Shown here: positions 17,790 to 28,570 of the stretch, piece after piece | How positions within the stretch are numbered: position 1 is the stretch's first letter | Layout: each line of letters begins with the position of its first letter | Assembly (NCBI GenBank): GCA_007695225.1 | Contig: REED01000069.1 | Span: forward strand, 1 to 57,731 | DNA length: 57,731 bases | Direction: 5' to 3' | Source of the DNA: Gemmatimonadales bacterium | GTDB lineage: Bacteria > Gemmatimonadota > Gemmatimonadetes > Longimicrobiales > Gaopeijiaceae | Notes under the pieces: generated by a model | What the model saw: the letters and a program-made list of their open reading frames with translations, nothing else | What the model was told of the DNA's origin: nothing | Database searches by the model: none | Position numbers and translations under genes: made by a program

Positions 17790-18791
17790 ATGAGACAATG
17801 CCTGTACTGCGATGAATCGCTGGGGGAAGGGATCCCCGACGCCCCGGCGCCGGGACGTCGTCATGCCTACGACCCCTGGAAGGGACGCCTCTGGGAGATC
17901 TGCTCCCGCTGCCGGCGATGGAATCCGGTTCCGTTGGCGCTCCGCTGGGAGACGCTGGAGGGGTGGGAGGAGGCGGTCCGGGATCGGGGGCGAAACCTCC
18001 TCTCCGCCGAGCACCTCACCCTCATGGCGGTGGACGAGGGCCAGGTGGTCCGGGTGGGGAAGCCCCCCATGGTGGAGTGGGGTGGGTGGCGGTACGGAGA
18101 CCGCCTCCCGGAGCTTCCGGGCCGCTCCCCCGGTTTCCTACGGCGGCTCCTGGGGGGGCTCCCGCCCCCTCCCCTGGAGGGATACGACCCCTACGGCCTC
18201 ACCGGTCCCATGGGGGGGGTGGCCGGCTCCCGGGGGCCGGCCCACTGGCTGGGGTCCCCCTTCCTGGAGCGGGCCCACCCCCTCACCCTGGTTTTCGCCT
18301 CCATTCCCTTCGCACCGGAATGCCCGTCGTGCGGCATCCCCATGCCCCTCCACCCCTGGGACTTCGATTCTGTCGCCTTCAGTGATGCTTCAGGTATGGG
18401 AGAGGTGGGGATCCAGGCCCCCTGCGCCCACTGCGGGACCGAAGTGGTCCTCCCCCTGGACGAGGTACGACCGGCGTTGCGACTGGGTCTCAGCATCCTG
18501 GATGGAGACGCCGAGTCCCGGAAGGTGGGAGCGGCTGCAGGGGAGGCGCTGGACCGGGTGGGAGGGAGCACCCTCCTCCTGAAAGGCCTGGGGAACCTTG
18601 GAGCGCCGCTGGGCGAGTTGGGGCGGACGGAACGGGTGGCCCTTGGGATCGCCCTGGACGACCGGGCCGAGGCCGAGGCCCTGGAGGCCGAGTGGCGGGA
18701 GGCCGAGGAGATCGCCGCCATCATGGACGGCGAACTCACCCAGGTGGAAGGCTTTCTGGCCTTCCGGGAACGGGTGCTGGAAGGCCGTTGA
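17790..18791 (+). CDS. Hypothetical protein with four CxxC pairs
   Basis: A 333-residue protein that I do not recognise. It has four CxxC pairs: CLYC at 4-7, CSRC near 38, CPSC near 177 and CAHC near 211, which could form two zinc ribbons. The N-terminal pairs flank HAYDPWKGRLWEICSRCRRW, a compact ribbon. The middle is rich in Gly and Pro (GGLPPPPLEGYDPYG). The C-terminal third is helical and acidic, ending EEIAAIMDGELTQVEGFLAF. It lies between pccB and the biotin carboxylase gene on the same strand, so a role tied to carboxylase assembly is possible but unproven. Its stop codon lies inside a copy of the repeat also found at the ppk1 terminus. Confidence 0.7.
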   Translation: MRQCLYCDESLGEGIPDAPAPGRRHAYDPWKGRLWEICSRCRRWNPVPLALRWETLEGWEEAVRDRGRNLLSAEHLTLMAVDEGQVVRVGKPPMVEWGGWRYGDRLPELPGRSPGFLRRLLGGLPPPPLEGYDPYGLTGPMGGVAGSRGPAHWLGSPFLERAHPLTLVFASIPFAPECPSCGIPMPLHPWDFDSVAFSDASGMGEVGIQAPCAHCGTEVVLPLDEVRPALRLGLSILDGDAESRKVGAAAGEALDRVGGSTLLLKGLGNLGAPLGELGRTERVALGIALDDRAEAEALEAEWREAEEIAAIMDGELTQVEGFLAFRERVLEGR

Positions 18792-18803
18792 AGAAGTGGA
18801 GGG
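18781..18803 (+). repeat. Half-copy of the ppk1-end palindrome
   Basis: This 23-bp segment matches 3282-3304 at about 20 of 23 positions (shared core GTTGAAGAAGT) and overlaps the stop codon (18789-18791) of the four-CxxC gene. The matching inverted arm is missing here. Confidence 0.5.
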
Positions 18804-19020
18804 ACCGCCCGCAGGGTAGGGGGGGCACGGTGGGGGGGTGACGCCTTCCCCGGTCCCCCCCTACTTTCAAAGGCTGATTCGCGGGGCGGTTTCGGGTCGA
18901 GGCACCATGCTGGTTCCGCGCCGAATGCCCCCCTCAGAGCCAACCTCGAAGTCCGGCCCGCAGCCAGGCCCGAAGCCAGGCCTCCAGCTGAGTCCACCCA
19001 CGGGAGAGACAGGAAGCCCG

Positions 19021-20529
19021 ATGCACTCTGTCCTGATTGCCAACCGCGGCGAGATCGCCGTGCGTATCATCCGCGCCTGCCGGGAGTTGGGCCTCCGGTC
19101 GGTGGCCGTCTACTCCGAGGCGGATCGGGGGGCGCCCCACGTCCTCATGGCCGACGAGGCCTACCTTCTGGGGCCGGCCCCATCGGCGGAGAGCTACCTC
19201 CGCATGGACCGGATCGTGGAGGTGGCGAAGCGGGCCGGCGTAGACGCCGTTCACCCCGGGTACGGGTTCCTGGCGGAGCGGGCCCCCTTCGCCCGGGCGA
19301 TCCGGGCGGCCGGGCTGACCTTCGTGGGACCGACCCCCGAGACCATCGACGCCATGGGGGACAAGACCGAGGCCCGGCGCCGGATGGAGGCTGCCGGTGT
19401 TCCCATCGTGCCTGGGATCACCGAGGCGCTGGTTGACGCCCGAGAGGCGGAGCAGGTGGCCGGAGAGATGGGCTATCCGGTCCTCCTGAAGGCCTCGGCA
19501 GGAGGAGGCGGGAAGGGGATGAGGGTGGTGGAGGGCCCCGACGGCATCCGCCGTGCCTTCGAGGCTGCGGTCCGGGAAGCGGAGGCGGCCTTCGGGGATG
19601 GGGCCGTCTACGTGGAGAAGTACCTGGACCGTCCCCGGCATATCGAGATCCAGCTCCTGGGCGACAGCCACGGGAACGTGGTGCACCTGGGGGAGCGGGA
19701 GTGCTCCATCCAGCGGCGACATCAGAAGCTGGTGGAGGAGGCGCCCTCCCCCATCCTGGACGCCGGGACCCGGGCGGCCATGGGCGAGGCCGCCGTCCGG
19801 GCCGCCCAGGCCGTGGACTACGAGGGTGCCGGCACGGTGGAATTCCTCTGGCAGGACGGGGCCTTCTACTTCCTGGAGATGAACACCCGGATCCAGGTGG
19901 AGCACCCCGTCACCGAGCTCATCACGGGGATCGACCTGGTCCAGTGGCAGCTCCGGGTCGCCGCCGGGGAGGCGCTCCCGTGGAGTCAGGAGGAGATCAC
20001 CTTCCGCGGTCACGCCATCGAGTGCCGGATCACATCTGAAAACCCCGACGAGGGGTTTCTCCCCTCCACCGGGCGGATCCGCCATCTGGAGATCCCGGGT
20101 GGGCCAGGGGTGCGCTGGGATGGGGGGATCGCCTCCGGCGGGGAGGTGGGGCTCCACTACGATCCCCTCCTGGGAAAGCTCATCGTCCATGCTCCCACTC
20201 GAACGGAGGCGGTCCGTCGCATGGCCCGGGCCCTGGAGGAGTTCGTCCTGGAAGGGGTGGAAAGCTGCGTCGCCTTCCACCGCCGGGTCATGGCGGAGCC
20301 CCAGTTCATCGCCGGGGATCTGTCCATTCGCTACCTGGAAGAGCATCCGGAGCTCACCCGGGGTGAGGACTCGGCTGAGGATTCCCGCCGGGTGACGGCG
20401 GTCATCGCCGCCCTTCTGGAAGAGGAACATCGCCACTCCCTCCGTCCTCCCCGGATCGGAGGTGGCAATGGCGGTGCGGTCCTCCCCCCCTGGGTGTCGG
20501 CGTTCCGTTCCTCGAATCGGGGCAGGTAG
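19021..20529 (+). CDS. accC: Acyl-CoA carboxylase, biotin carboxylase subunit
   Basis: The 502-residue ATP-grasp enzyme carboxylates biotin using bicarbonate and ATP. Landmarks are the start MHSVLIANRGEIAVRIIRA, the ATP-grasp glycine loop KASAGGGGKGMRVV, the EMNTRIQVEHPVTELITGIDLV segment and the biotin carboxylase C-terminal domain. Its length equals biotin carboxylase alone: the BT and biotinyl domains of a full PCC alpha subunit are absent and are encoded after rlmD. The upstream frame (from 18838) is proline-rich filler, so the ATG at 19021, with AGGAAG upstream, is chosen. It serves either propionyl-CoA or acetyl-CoA carboxylase; context favours propionyl-CoA. Confidence 0.9.
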   Translation: MHSVLIANRGEIAVRIIRACRELGLRSVAVYSEADRGAPHVLMADEAYLLGPAPSAESYLRMDRIVEVAKRAGVDAVHPGYGFLAERAPFARAIRAAGLTFVGPTPETIDAMGDKTEARRRMEAAGVPIVPGITEALVDAREAEQVAGEMGYPVLLKASAGGGGKGMRVVEGPDGIRRAFEAAVREAEAAFGDGAVYVEKYLDRPRHIEIQLLGDSHGNVVHLGERECSIQRRHQKLVEEAPSPILDAGTRAAMGEAAVRAAQAVDYEGAGTVEFLWQDGAFYFLEMNTRIQVEHPVTELITGIDLVQWQLRVAAGEALPWSQEEITFRGHAIECRITSENPDEGFLPSTGRIRHLEIPGGPGVRWDGGIASGGEVGLHYDPLLGKLIVHAPTRTEAVRRMARALEEFVLEGVESCVAFHRRVMAEPQFIAGDLSIRYLEEHPELTRGEDSAEDSRRVTAVIAALLEEEHRHSLRPPRIGGGNGGAVLPPWVSAFRSSNRGR

Positions 20530-20599
20530 CGGGCCGGTGGCCCGTCCAGGACGGACCGCTCCCCGGAAGGGGACCGGTGGAGCGGGTGGAGAGGATACG

Positions 20600-22009
20600 G
20601 TGGAGGTCGAGATCCACGGGCTGGCCGCCGACGGAGCCGGCGTGGGCCGACTGGGGGACGGCCGGGCCTTCTTCGTGCACCGGACGGCTCCCGGTGATCG
20701 GGTCCGAGCCCGGGTGACCCTGTCCCGGAAGCGATGGGGAAGGGGACAGCTGGAAGAGGTGCTCCGGCCGGGTCCGGACCGCCGCCCCGCCCCCTGTCCC
20801 CGCTATGACCGTTGTGGGGGGTGCGTGCTGGAGCACCTGGCCTACCCGGCGCAACTGCAAGCCAAGGCGGAGCGGGTCTCCGAGGCCCTGGTCCGGATCG
20901 GCGGACGAACGGACCTTCCTCCGGTGGAGACGCATCCCTCCCCCCGGGAGTTCCGTTACCGGAACCGGGCCTCTTTCGCCCTTCGACGGCTGTCGGGGGG
21001 GCGGGTGGTGGCCGGGTTCCATGAACTGGATTCCCCGGGGCGGATCGTGGACGTCGGGGGGGAGTGCCTCCTCCTCGAGGAGGGCGTGGCCCGGGCCTGG
21101 GAAGGAATCCGGGAGGCGTGGGGAGAGGGCGCCCGCCGCCTTCCCACCGGCCCCCGGCTTCGGGTGACGGTCCGCGGAGTGGCAGAGGGAGGCGCCATCC
21201 TCCTGGTGGAGGGTGGCGAGGACCCGGGTGATTCCCAGGCCCTCCTGGAGGCGGTAGATAACCTTCAGGCGATCTGGTGGATCCCCCGACCGGTTCGCGA
21301 AGGCACGGCGCACCGAGGCACGGCGCACCGAGATACGGCGCACAAAGGCACGGCTCGCGGGGATCGAGGACGGCAGGCTCTGGAGCGGGGAGAGCAGCCC
21401 CGGGACAGCGGGTCGGAGGAGCCGTCGGCGCCGGTCCTCCTGGCGGGGGTCGAGGAGGTGGAGGAGGAGTGGTTCGGGGAACGGCTCCCGGTTCGCCCCG
21501 GGGCCTTCCTCCAGGTGAACCGCTGGGCCGCGCCCTTCATGCATGACCTGGTGCTCCGGGAGATGGGTCCCCCCCGGGGGACATCGGTCCTGGACGCCTA
21601 TTGCGGTTTCGGGGTGTATGGGCGCCGCATGGCCCGCCACGGGGCCCAGGCCACCGGGATCGAGCTCTCGGAGGAGGCGGTGGCCATGGCCGAGGCCCGG
21701 CCCGTGTCGGGTTTCCGGATCCTCCGGGGGCGCGTCGAGGCCCGGCTGGCCGAGGCTATTCCAGTCCGGCGGGCCGTGTTGAACCCGCCCCGCCAGGGGG
21801 CGGCGGCGGGGGTGATGGAGGCGTTGGCCCGAGGGGTGGAGGAACGGATCGTCTACGTGAGTTGCGATCCAGCCACCCTGGCCCGGGACCTGGCCGCCCT
21901 GGGAGAGGCGTTTCGCCTGGATCGGATCCAGGTGTTCGACCTCTTCCCCCAGACGGCCCACGTAGAGACGGTGGTGACCCTCAACCGGGCCGGCGAGAAG
22001 CCGGCCTGA
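20600..22009 (+). CDS. rlmD: 23S rRNA (uracil-5-)-methyltransferase, RlmD/RumA family
   Basis: The 469-residue protein has an N-terminal TRAM domain (VEVEIHGLAADGAGVGRLGDG), the iron-sulfur cysteine cluster C-x5-CGGC (CPRYDRCGGC), a SAM-binding segment LDAYCGFGVYGRRMA, the NPPRQG motif and the catalytic cysteine in YVSCDP. It methylates C5 of uridine in 23S rRNA or tRNA; which position cannot be told. A low-complexity insert carries four 15-bp repeats (21301-21360). GTG at 20600 is chosen because GGAGAGG lies just upstream; GTG at 20537 is an alternative. It separates the biotin carboxylase and BCCP genes. Confidence 0.87.
   Translation: MEVEIHGLAADGAGVGRLGDGRAFFVHRTAPGDRVRARVTLSRKRWGRGQLEEVLRPGPDRRPAPCPRYDRCGGCVLEHLAYPAQLQAKAERVSEALVRIGGRTDLPPVETHPSPREFRYRNRASFALRRLSGGRVVAGFHELDSPGRIVDVGGECLLLEEGVARAWEGIREAWGEGARRLPTGPRLRVTVRGVAEGGAILLVEGGEDPGDSQALLEAVDNLQAIWWIPRPVREGTAHRGTAHRDTAHKGTARGDRGRQALERGEQPRDSGSEEPSAPVLLAGVEEVEEEWFGERLPVRPGAFLQVNRWAAPFMHDLVLREMGPPRGTSVLDAYCGFGVYGRRMARHGAQATGIELSEEAVAMAEARPVSGFRILRGRVEARLAEAIPVRRAVLNPPRQGAAAGVMEALARGVEERIVYVSCDPATLARDLAALGEAFRLDRIQVFDLFPQTAHVETVVTLNRAGEKPA
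21301..21360 (+). repeat. Four tandem 15-bp units inside rlmD
   Basis: Units of 15 bp (AGGCACGGCGCACCG and close variants) begin at 21301, 21316, 21331 and 21346, the first two identical. They encode a GTAHR-type pentapeptide repeat in the linker before the methyltransferase domain. Being a multiple of three, copy-number change would keep the frame. Confidence 0.85.
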
Positions 22010-22047
22010 TCATGGACGGGCCCGAAGGGGCCCAGGGAGGAAGACGG

Positions 22048-22572
22048 ATGGAGTACTTCGTGCACGTGGATGGAGAGCGGCTCCGGGTGGAACTCAAGGG
22101 GGGCATACTCCGGGTGGATGGGGAGGTCGTGGACGCGGATCTCGCGCCGGCTTCCAGGTCCCCGATCAGGAGTCTCCGCCTGGCGGGGCGCTCCCTTCGC
22201 GTGATTCCCCGGAGGAATGGTCGGGGGAGTTGGGAGCTGGACGTGGAGGGGGTGCGGCGAGGAGCCGTGGTCCTGGATCGGGGCCAGGAGGCCATCCGCG
22301 AGGCCCGAAAAGCGGCGGGGCATGGCTCCGGGCCACAGCCCCTCAAGGCCCCCATGCCCGGCATGGTGGTCCGGGTCGAGGTGGCGGTTGGGGACGTGGT
22401 GGAGGTGGGGCAAGGGATCGCCATCGTCGAGGCCATGAAGATGGAGAATGAACTCCGTGCCGCAGCTCCCGCCCGGGTGAAGGCCATTCATGCCCGTGAG
22501 GGGATGGCGGTGGAAAAGGATATGATCCTGGTGGAATTCGAGGCCCTGGACGAGGGAGAGGACGCATCATGA
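22048..22572 (+). CDS. Biotinyl (BCCP) subunit with PCC-type N-terminal region
   Basis: The 174-residue protein carries the biotin that shuttles between carboxylase and carboxyltransferase. The C-terminal 75 residues are a biotinyl domain with [11 protein letters not shown] and the biotinylation motif EAMKMENE (lysine modified). The first half ([15 protein letters not shown]) looks like the tail of a PCC alpha subunit rather than a typical AccB. ATG at 22048 follows AGGGAGG; a second ATG at 22012 is less well placed. The stop overlaps the mutase ATG. Together with the 502-residue carboxylase this is a PCC alpha chain in two pieces separated by rlmD. Confidence 0.88.
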   Translation: MEYFVHVDGERLRVELKGGILRVDGEVVDADLAPASRSPIRSLRLAGRSLRVIPRRNGRGSWELDVEGVRRGAVVLDRGQEAIREARKAAGHGSGPQPLKAPMPGMVVRVEVAVGDVVEVGQGIAIVEAMKMENELRAAAPARVKAIHAREGMAVEKDMILVEFEALDEGEDAS

Positions 22573-24173
22573 GCAGTTCGTCCGAAGGTGACACCAAGAA
22601 GAAGGGGGGCGAGTCCCTCCGCACCGATTCAGGGCTTCCGGTTCGGCGTCTCTACCGCCCGGAGGACGCCGAAGTGGACCCGCAGCGGGATCTGGGTGAG
22701 CCCGGAGCCTTCCCCTTCACCCGGGGGGTCTACCCCGACATGTACCGGGGCCGCCCCTGGACCATGCGGCAGTATGCCGGGTTCGGAACGGCAGAGGAGA
22801 CGAACCAGCGCTACCACTACCTCCTGGAGCGGGGACAGACCGGACTCTCGGTGGCCTTTGATCTCCCCACCCAGATGGGATACGACTCGGACCATCCCAT
22901 GGCGGCGGGAGAGGTCGGCCGGGCGGGGGTGGCCATCGACTCCCTCCAGGACATGCGGACCCTCTTCCACGGGATCGACCTGGGGAAGGTCTCCACCTCC
23001 ATGACCATCAACTCCACGGCGGCCATCCTGCTGGCCCTCTACATCGCCGTGGCGGAGGAGAACGGCATCCCAAGGAAGACCTTGGCCGGCACCATCCAGA
23101 ACGACATCCTGAAGGAGTACATCGCCCGGGGGACCTACATCTACCCAGTGGACCCATCGCTCCGCCTCATCTCCGACATCCTGGCATTCTGCGCCCAGGA
23201 GGTCCCCCGCTGGAACACCATTTCCATCTCCGGCTACCACATTCGGGAGGCCGGGGCCACGGCCCCCCAGGAGGTGGCCTTCACTTTCGCCAACGGCCTG
23301 GAATACGTGAAGCGGGCGGTGGAGGCGGGGATCGAGGTGGAGGAGTTCGCCCCGCGTCTCTCCTTCTTCTTCGCCGCCCACAATGACTTCTTCGAGGAGG
23401 TGGCGAAGTTCCGTGCCGCCCGGAGGCTCTGGGCCCGCCTCATGCGAGCGCGGTACGACGCCTCGGAGCGTGCCTGCCGCCTTCGCTTCCATACCCAGAC
23501 CGGGGGCTCCACCCTCACGGCCCAGCAGCCCCTGAACAATGTGGTCAGGGTCACCACCCAGGCCCTCTCCGCGGTGCTGGGAGGAACCCAGTCCCTCCAC
23601 ACCAACGGGTACGACGAGGCCCTGACCCTCCCCACCGAAGAGGCGGCCCGCATCGCGCTTCGTACCCAGCAGATCCTGGCCAACGAATCCGGGGCGGCTC
23701 GCACCGTAGACCCCCTGGCGGGAAGCTATTTCGTCGAGGCGCTCACGAACCGCATCGAGGAGGAGGCCCGGGGGTACCTGACGGAGATTGATGAGCGGGG
23801 CGGCGCTGCCGGTGCGATCACCTACATGCAGGAGGAGATCCATCGCGCGGCCTATCGCTTCCAGAAGGAGGTGGAGGGTGGGGAGCGGGTGGTGGTGGGG
23901 GTGAATCGGTTCCAGGAGGATGAGCCCCCCTACCGTGCGGATGAGACCGACTATTCCGGGCTCGAGGCGGTGCAGTCCGGAAAGGTGGGGAAGCTTCGGC
24001 AGACGCGGGACGGCGTCCGGGTCGAGGCGGCCCTCGCGGCTCTGGCCGAGGGGGCCCGGGGGACCGAGAACCTTATGCCCCGGATCCTGGAGGCGGTAAA
24101 GGCCATGGCCACCCTGGGGGAGATCTCCGATACGCTCCGGGGCGTGTGGGGTACGTACAGCCCCATCGGCTGA
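22569..24173 (+). CDS. mcmA1: Methylmalonyl-CoA mutase, catalytic (large) subunit
   Basis: The 534-residue protein is the TIM-barrel half of methylmalonyl-CoA mutase, which interconverts methylmalonyl-CoA and succinyl-CoA. Segments such as [72 protein letters not shown] and [25 protein letters not shown] are diagnostic (each shown only in part here). There is no B12-binding domain, so the cobalamin-binding small subunit must be encoded elsewhere. ATGA overlap with the BCCP gene places it in the propionate operon. Isobutyryl-CoA mutase is a related alternative. Confidence 0.88.
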   Translation: MSSSSEGDTKKKGGESLRTDSGLPVRRLYRPEDAEVDPQRDLGEPGAFPFTRGVYPDMYRGRPWTMRQYAGFGTAEETNQRYHYLLERGQTGLSVAFDLPTQMGYDSDHPMAAGEVGRAGVAIDSLQDMRTLFHGIDLGKVSTSMTINSTAAILLALYIAVAEENGIPRKTLAGTIQNDILKEYIARGTYIYPVDPSLRLISDILAFCAQEVPRWNTISISGYHIREAGATAPQEVAFTFANGLEYVKRAVEAGIEVEEFAPRLSFFFAAHNDFFEEVAKFRAARRLWARLMRARYDASERACRLRFHTQTGGSTLTAQQPLNNVVRVTTQALSAVLGGTQSLHTNGYDEALTLPTEEAARIALRTQQILANESGAARTVDPLAGSYFVEALTNRIEEEARGYLTEIDERGGAAGAITYMQEEIHRAAYRFQKEVEGGERVVVGVNRFQEDEPPYRADETDYSGLEAVQSGKVGKLRQTRDGVRVEAALAALAEGARGTENLMPRILEAVKAMATLGEISDTLRGVWGTYSPIG

Positions 24174-24199
24174 TTACCTTTAACGGCTGAACAGGGCGC

Positions 24200-24223
24200 G
24201 GGCGTCGAAGGCTTGCGACGCCC
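24200..24223 (+). terminator. 8-bp hairpin after the mutase gene
   Basis: GGGCGTCG (24200-24207) and CGACGCCC (24216-24223) pair perfectly around an 8-nt loop, in the gap between the mutase and the fmdB-like gene. No T-run follows. Confidence 0.4.
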
Positions 24224-24257
24224 GGAGGATCACAGGCGAGAAGGGAGAACCCATTCC

Positions 24258-24710
24258 ATGCCGACCTACGAATACCGGTGCGTGAAAGGGCACGAGTTCG
24301 AACAATTCCAGCGGATGTCCGATGAACCCCTGGATTCCTGTCCGGAATGCGGTGCCGAGGCTCAGCGCATTCTCTCCGCAGGGGCGGGATTCCTCTTCAA
24401 GGGGTCGGGCTTCTACATCACCGACTACCGGTCGGACAGCTATCGGGAGGGGGCCAAGCGGGATTCGGCCGGCCCGGTGACCGCCGCTTCTCCTGCCGAT
24501 CCTTCCGCCGCGTCTTCCTCCAAGGGCCGCGGGTCGGGATCCGATTCCGGGAAATCCGGCTCTGCCGGTGAGGGGGGGAGTGCATCCTCCTCCGGGAAGG
24601 GATCCGGCTCGAACCCCTCCGGCCCGCCCGCCAGGGGTGGGTCCTCCGGTGGTTCTTCCTCCGGTGGGTCCTCCTCGGGCGGTGCGTCTCCTCCCTCGAC
24701 CTCGGACTGA
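24258..24710 (+). CDS. FmdB-family zinc ribbon protein with Ser/Gly-rich tail
   Basis: The first 60 of 150 residues match the FmdB putative regulatory zinc ribbon: MPTYEYRCVKGHEFE, then CPECGAEAQRIL, with Cys8, Cys28 and Cys31 visible. The remainder (about 75-150) is low complexity, made of Ser, Gly, Lys and Pro, ending in repeats of SSGGSS type. FmdB proteins are small and their function is poorly known; DNA or metal binding is assumed. The frame opens at 24213, but ATG at 24258 gives the canonical N-terminus and follows AGGGAGAA. Ten bases separate it from argS. Confidence 0.85.
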   Translation: MPTYEYRCVKGHEFEQFQRMSDEPLDSCPECGAEAQRILSAGAGFLFKGSGFYITDYRSDSYREGAKRDSAGPVTAASPADPSAASSSKGRGSGSDSGKSGSAGEGGSASSSGKGSGSNPSGPPARGGSSGGSSSGGSSSGGASPPSTSD

Positions 24711-24719
24711 CGAGGACCC

Positions 24720-26440
24720 ATGTCCCAGGATCGGATCCGCGCCCTCCTCGAGGTGGTCCTGAGGGAGATGGGCGTTTCGGAGCCCCAGGTCCACCTGGAG
24801 CGACCCCGGGACCCGTCCCACGGGGACTGGGCCTCCAACGTGGCCATGACCCTGGCCTCCACCCTTCGGCGTCCCCCTCGGGCCATCGCCGAGGAGATTG
24901 CCGGGAAGATCACCGGGGACGGCGCGGGGGTCGATCATGGACTGGCCGCGGTGGAGGTGGCCGGACCCGGGTTCCTGAACTTCCGACTCTCCACGGACGT
25001 CGTGACGGGTACGGTGGGACGTATCCTGAATTCGGACATGGACTTCGGGCGGTCCGACGCCGGTGGGGGCGAGGCGGTGATGGTGGAGTTCGTCTCCGCC
25101 AATCCCACGGGGCTCCTCCACCTGGGCCATGGCCGGCAGGCCGCCCTGGGGGACGCCCTCTCCTCCCTCCTGGAGTGGACCGGATGGAAGGTCCATCGGG
25201 AGTTCTACTACAACGACGCCGGTCGTCAGATCGACCGCCTGGCCGAGAGTGTTCGGGCACGGTACCTCCAGGCACTGGGACACGAGGTCTCCCTCCCCGA
25301 GGACGGGTACCACGGAGAGATCGTGTCCGAGATCGCCCGGGATCTGGTGGCGCTGGAGGGTGAGGCGTGGGTGGAGGACCCCGAGGGAGTCGGCCTGGAG
25401 CGGATGCGGCGATTCGCCGTGGACCGGCTCCGGAAGGAGCAGGACCTGGACCTGAACGCGTTCCGGGTTCGTTTCGACGAGTACTTCCTGGAATCCTCGC
25501 TGTACGAGTCGGGACGGGTGGAGGCCACCATCGGCAGACTCCGGGAGACGGGGCTGGCCTACGAGAAGGACGGCGCCCTCTGGCTTAGTACCACGGAGTA
25601 CGGGGACCAGAAGGACCGGGTGATGGTGAAATCCGACGGATCCCCCACCTATTTTCTACCTGATGTGGCCTACCATATCACAAAGTGGGAAAGGGGTTTC
25701 CACTCCGCCATCAACGTGCAGGGAGCCGATCACCACGGGACCACTGCCCGGGTGCGCGCCGGCCTCCAGGCGCTGGGGATCCGGGCTGGGTATCCGGAGT
25801 GGGTCCTCCACCAGATGGTCACGGTGGAGCGGGGGGGGAAGGAGGTGAAGTTCTCGAAGCGGGCCGGGGACTACGTCACCCTCCGGGATCTGGTGGAAGA
25901 GGTGGGGGTGGACGTGACCCGGTACTTCTTCCTCATGCGGAAGCCCGAGGCCCACCTGGTCTTCGACCTGGACTGGGCCATGGATCAGTCCGACAAGAAT
26001 CCCGTCTACAAGGCCCAGTACGCCCATGCCCGGATGTGCTCCATCCTCCGGAAGGCCGGGCATTCCGGAGAGATCGATCCCAGCCGGGTCCGCCTGGAGC
26101 GTCTGGACTCCACGGTGGAGAAGGAGCTGATCCAGCAGTTGGACTCCTTCCCGGAACTCGTGGAGCGGTCCGCCGCACTCCGGGCGCCACACCTCGTCTG
26201 CGACTGGTTGGAGCAGACGGCAGGGCAGGTGAATTCCTGGTACCACGCAGGGAACCCTACCCGGAATCCAGAACTGGCCGTCCTGGTGGACGATGCGGAA
26301 CTCCGACTGGCCCGCCTCGCCCTTACCACGGCCATCCGAGTGGTGCTGCGCAATGCCCTGAACCTCCTGGGCATCGATGCACCGGAGCGGATGGAGCGCT
26401 CCGAATCCGAAGACACGGCCCCCCAACCCGAGGCAAGCCG

Positions 26441-26444
<4 letters not shown>
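24720..26444 (+). CDS. argS: Arginyl-tRNA synthetase
   Basis: The 574-residue class I synthetase charges tRNA-Arg. It has the N-terminal additional domain (HGDWASNVAMTLA), the HIGH-like motif in VSANPTGLLHLGHGRQAAL, the KMSKS-like loop KEVKFSKRAGDYVTL, and the DALR anticodon-binding domain at the C-terminus (ARLALTTAIRVVLRNALNLLG). The length is normal. Its stop overlaps the purM ATG (ATGA), so the two are coupled. Confidence 0.95.
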
Positions 26445-27455
<1,011 letters not shown>

Positions 27456-27472
<17 letters not shown>

Positions 27473-28565
27473 GGCGTTCCCCGGCGACGGACGCACCCGT
27501 GACGGGAGCCGTTCGGTTCTCCTGGCCCTTCAGGCCGCCCTGCCGGCCGCCCTGCCGCCCCGGACCGGGGTGGTGGGGGCCCTGGGACGGCTTGCGCTGA
27601 TCCCGGTCGGGCTTCTCCTGGGGCTTTTGTTTCTCCTGGTCTTCTCGCTTCTCCTGGGACCTTCGTCCCTCCTGGCCCAGAGCCCCGGCACGGTCGCCGC
27701 CGCCTGTCATGGTGGACAGGGGGACCGGGTGCAGGGGTGCACCCTGGGGGCTGCGACCGCCCATGCTTTCCAGTCCGGTTTCGGACTCCTTCTGGGGGCC
27801 GGCGGACCGTTTCCGGCTTCCCCGAACACGGCGGGGCAGCGCCTCCACGGATCGCCCCGCTTCCTCTTCGACGCCGGTCTGGCCACAGCCTCCTTCACCC
27901 ATCCGGACATGACGTCTTCCGGTGCTCCGGAGCGTCGCAGGACGGTGATGGCGCCTCGGCTCGCCGTGGGGGTCGGGGTGTTCGAAGGCGTGAGTCCCGC
28001 CCCCACCGTGGGTGGGGTGGGGGCCGTCGACCTGCTGGGAGAGGTCCGGTTCCTCCCCGTCCCCGCCTTCGACGGATTGGATGGACGGACGTGGTCCCTT
28101 GGAGCCGGAGCCCGGATCGGGGTGATGCGGGAGTCCTTCAGCCTCCCTGGGCTCACCCTTTCCGCCATGCATCGACGGTCCGGGGCCCTGGAGTACCTGT
28201 CGTCCGGCGGGGGAGCCCCCGCCGTCGCCGTGACGCCCCGGGTCACCTCGTTCCGGGCGGTGCTGGGGAAGGACCTGATGGAGATCGGGGTTTCCGGGGG
28301 GGTGCAGCAGGACCGAATCCGGGGAGAGGCCCGTGTCCGACCGGGCCCTGGAGCCGCCGGGATTGGGAGCGCGGGATCCGGAACGATTCCGGTGGACCGG
28401 ACCACCTGGTTCGTGGGTGTGAACCGGACCTGGGTGGTTTCCCAGATCGCCCTGGAGCTGGGATGGTCTCCGGCTCCATCGGCACCGGAGGGGATTCCAC
28501 CTGCGGTCTTCGGAGGATCGGCCGGTGGGATCTCCGGAGCCCTCACCTTCCGGATTCGCTATTGA
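27456..28565 (+). CDS. Exported hypothetical protein, possible outer-membrane barrel
   Basis: A product of up to 369 residues that I do not recognise. A strongly hydrophobic segment (about 40-65, ending SLLLGPSSLLAQS) looks like a signal sequence. The mature part has alternating, Gly-rich strands with aromatic ends (FGLLLGAGG, WSLGAGARIGVMRES, LTFRIRY at the very end); a C-terminal aromatic residue is typical of beta-barrel outer-membrane proteins. The start is uncertain: GTG at 27456 has GGAGGGGG upstream inside purM, while GTG at 27570 would give a more normal signal peptide. Confidence 0.55.
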
Positions 28566-28570
28566 GCCTG

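Noticed and set aside
28400..28570. FMN riboswitch in front of ribD
   Set aside because: The ribD start is five bases after the previous gene and no FMN aptamer signature words are seen.
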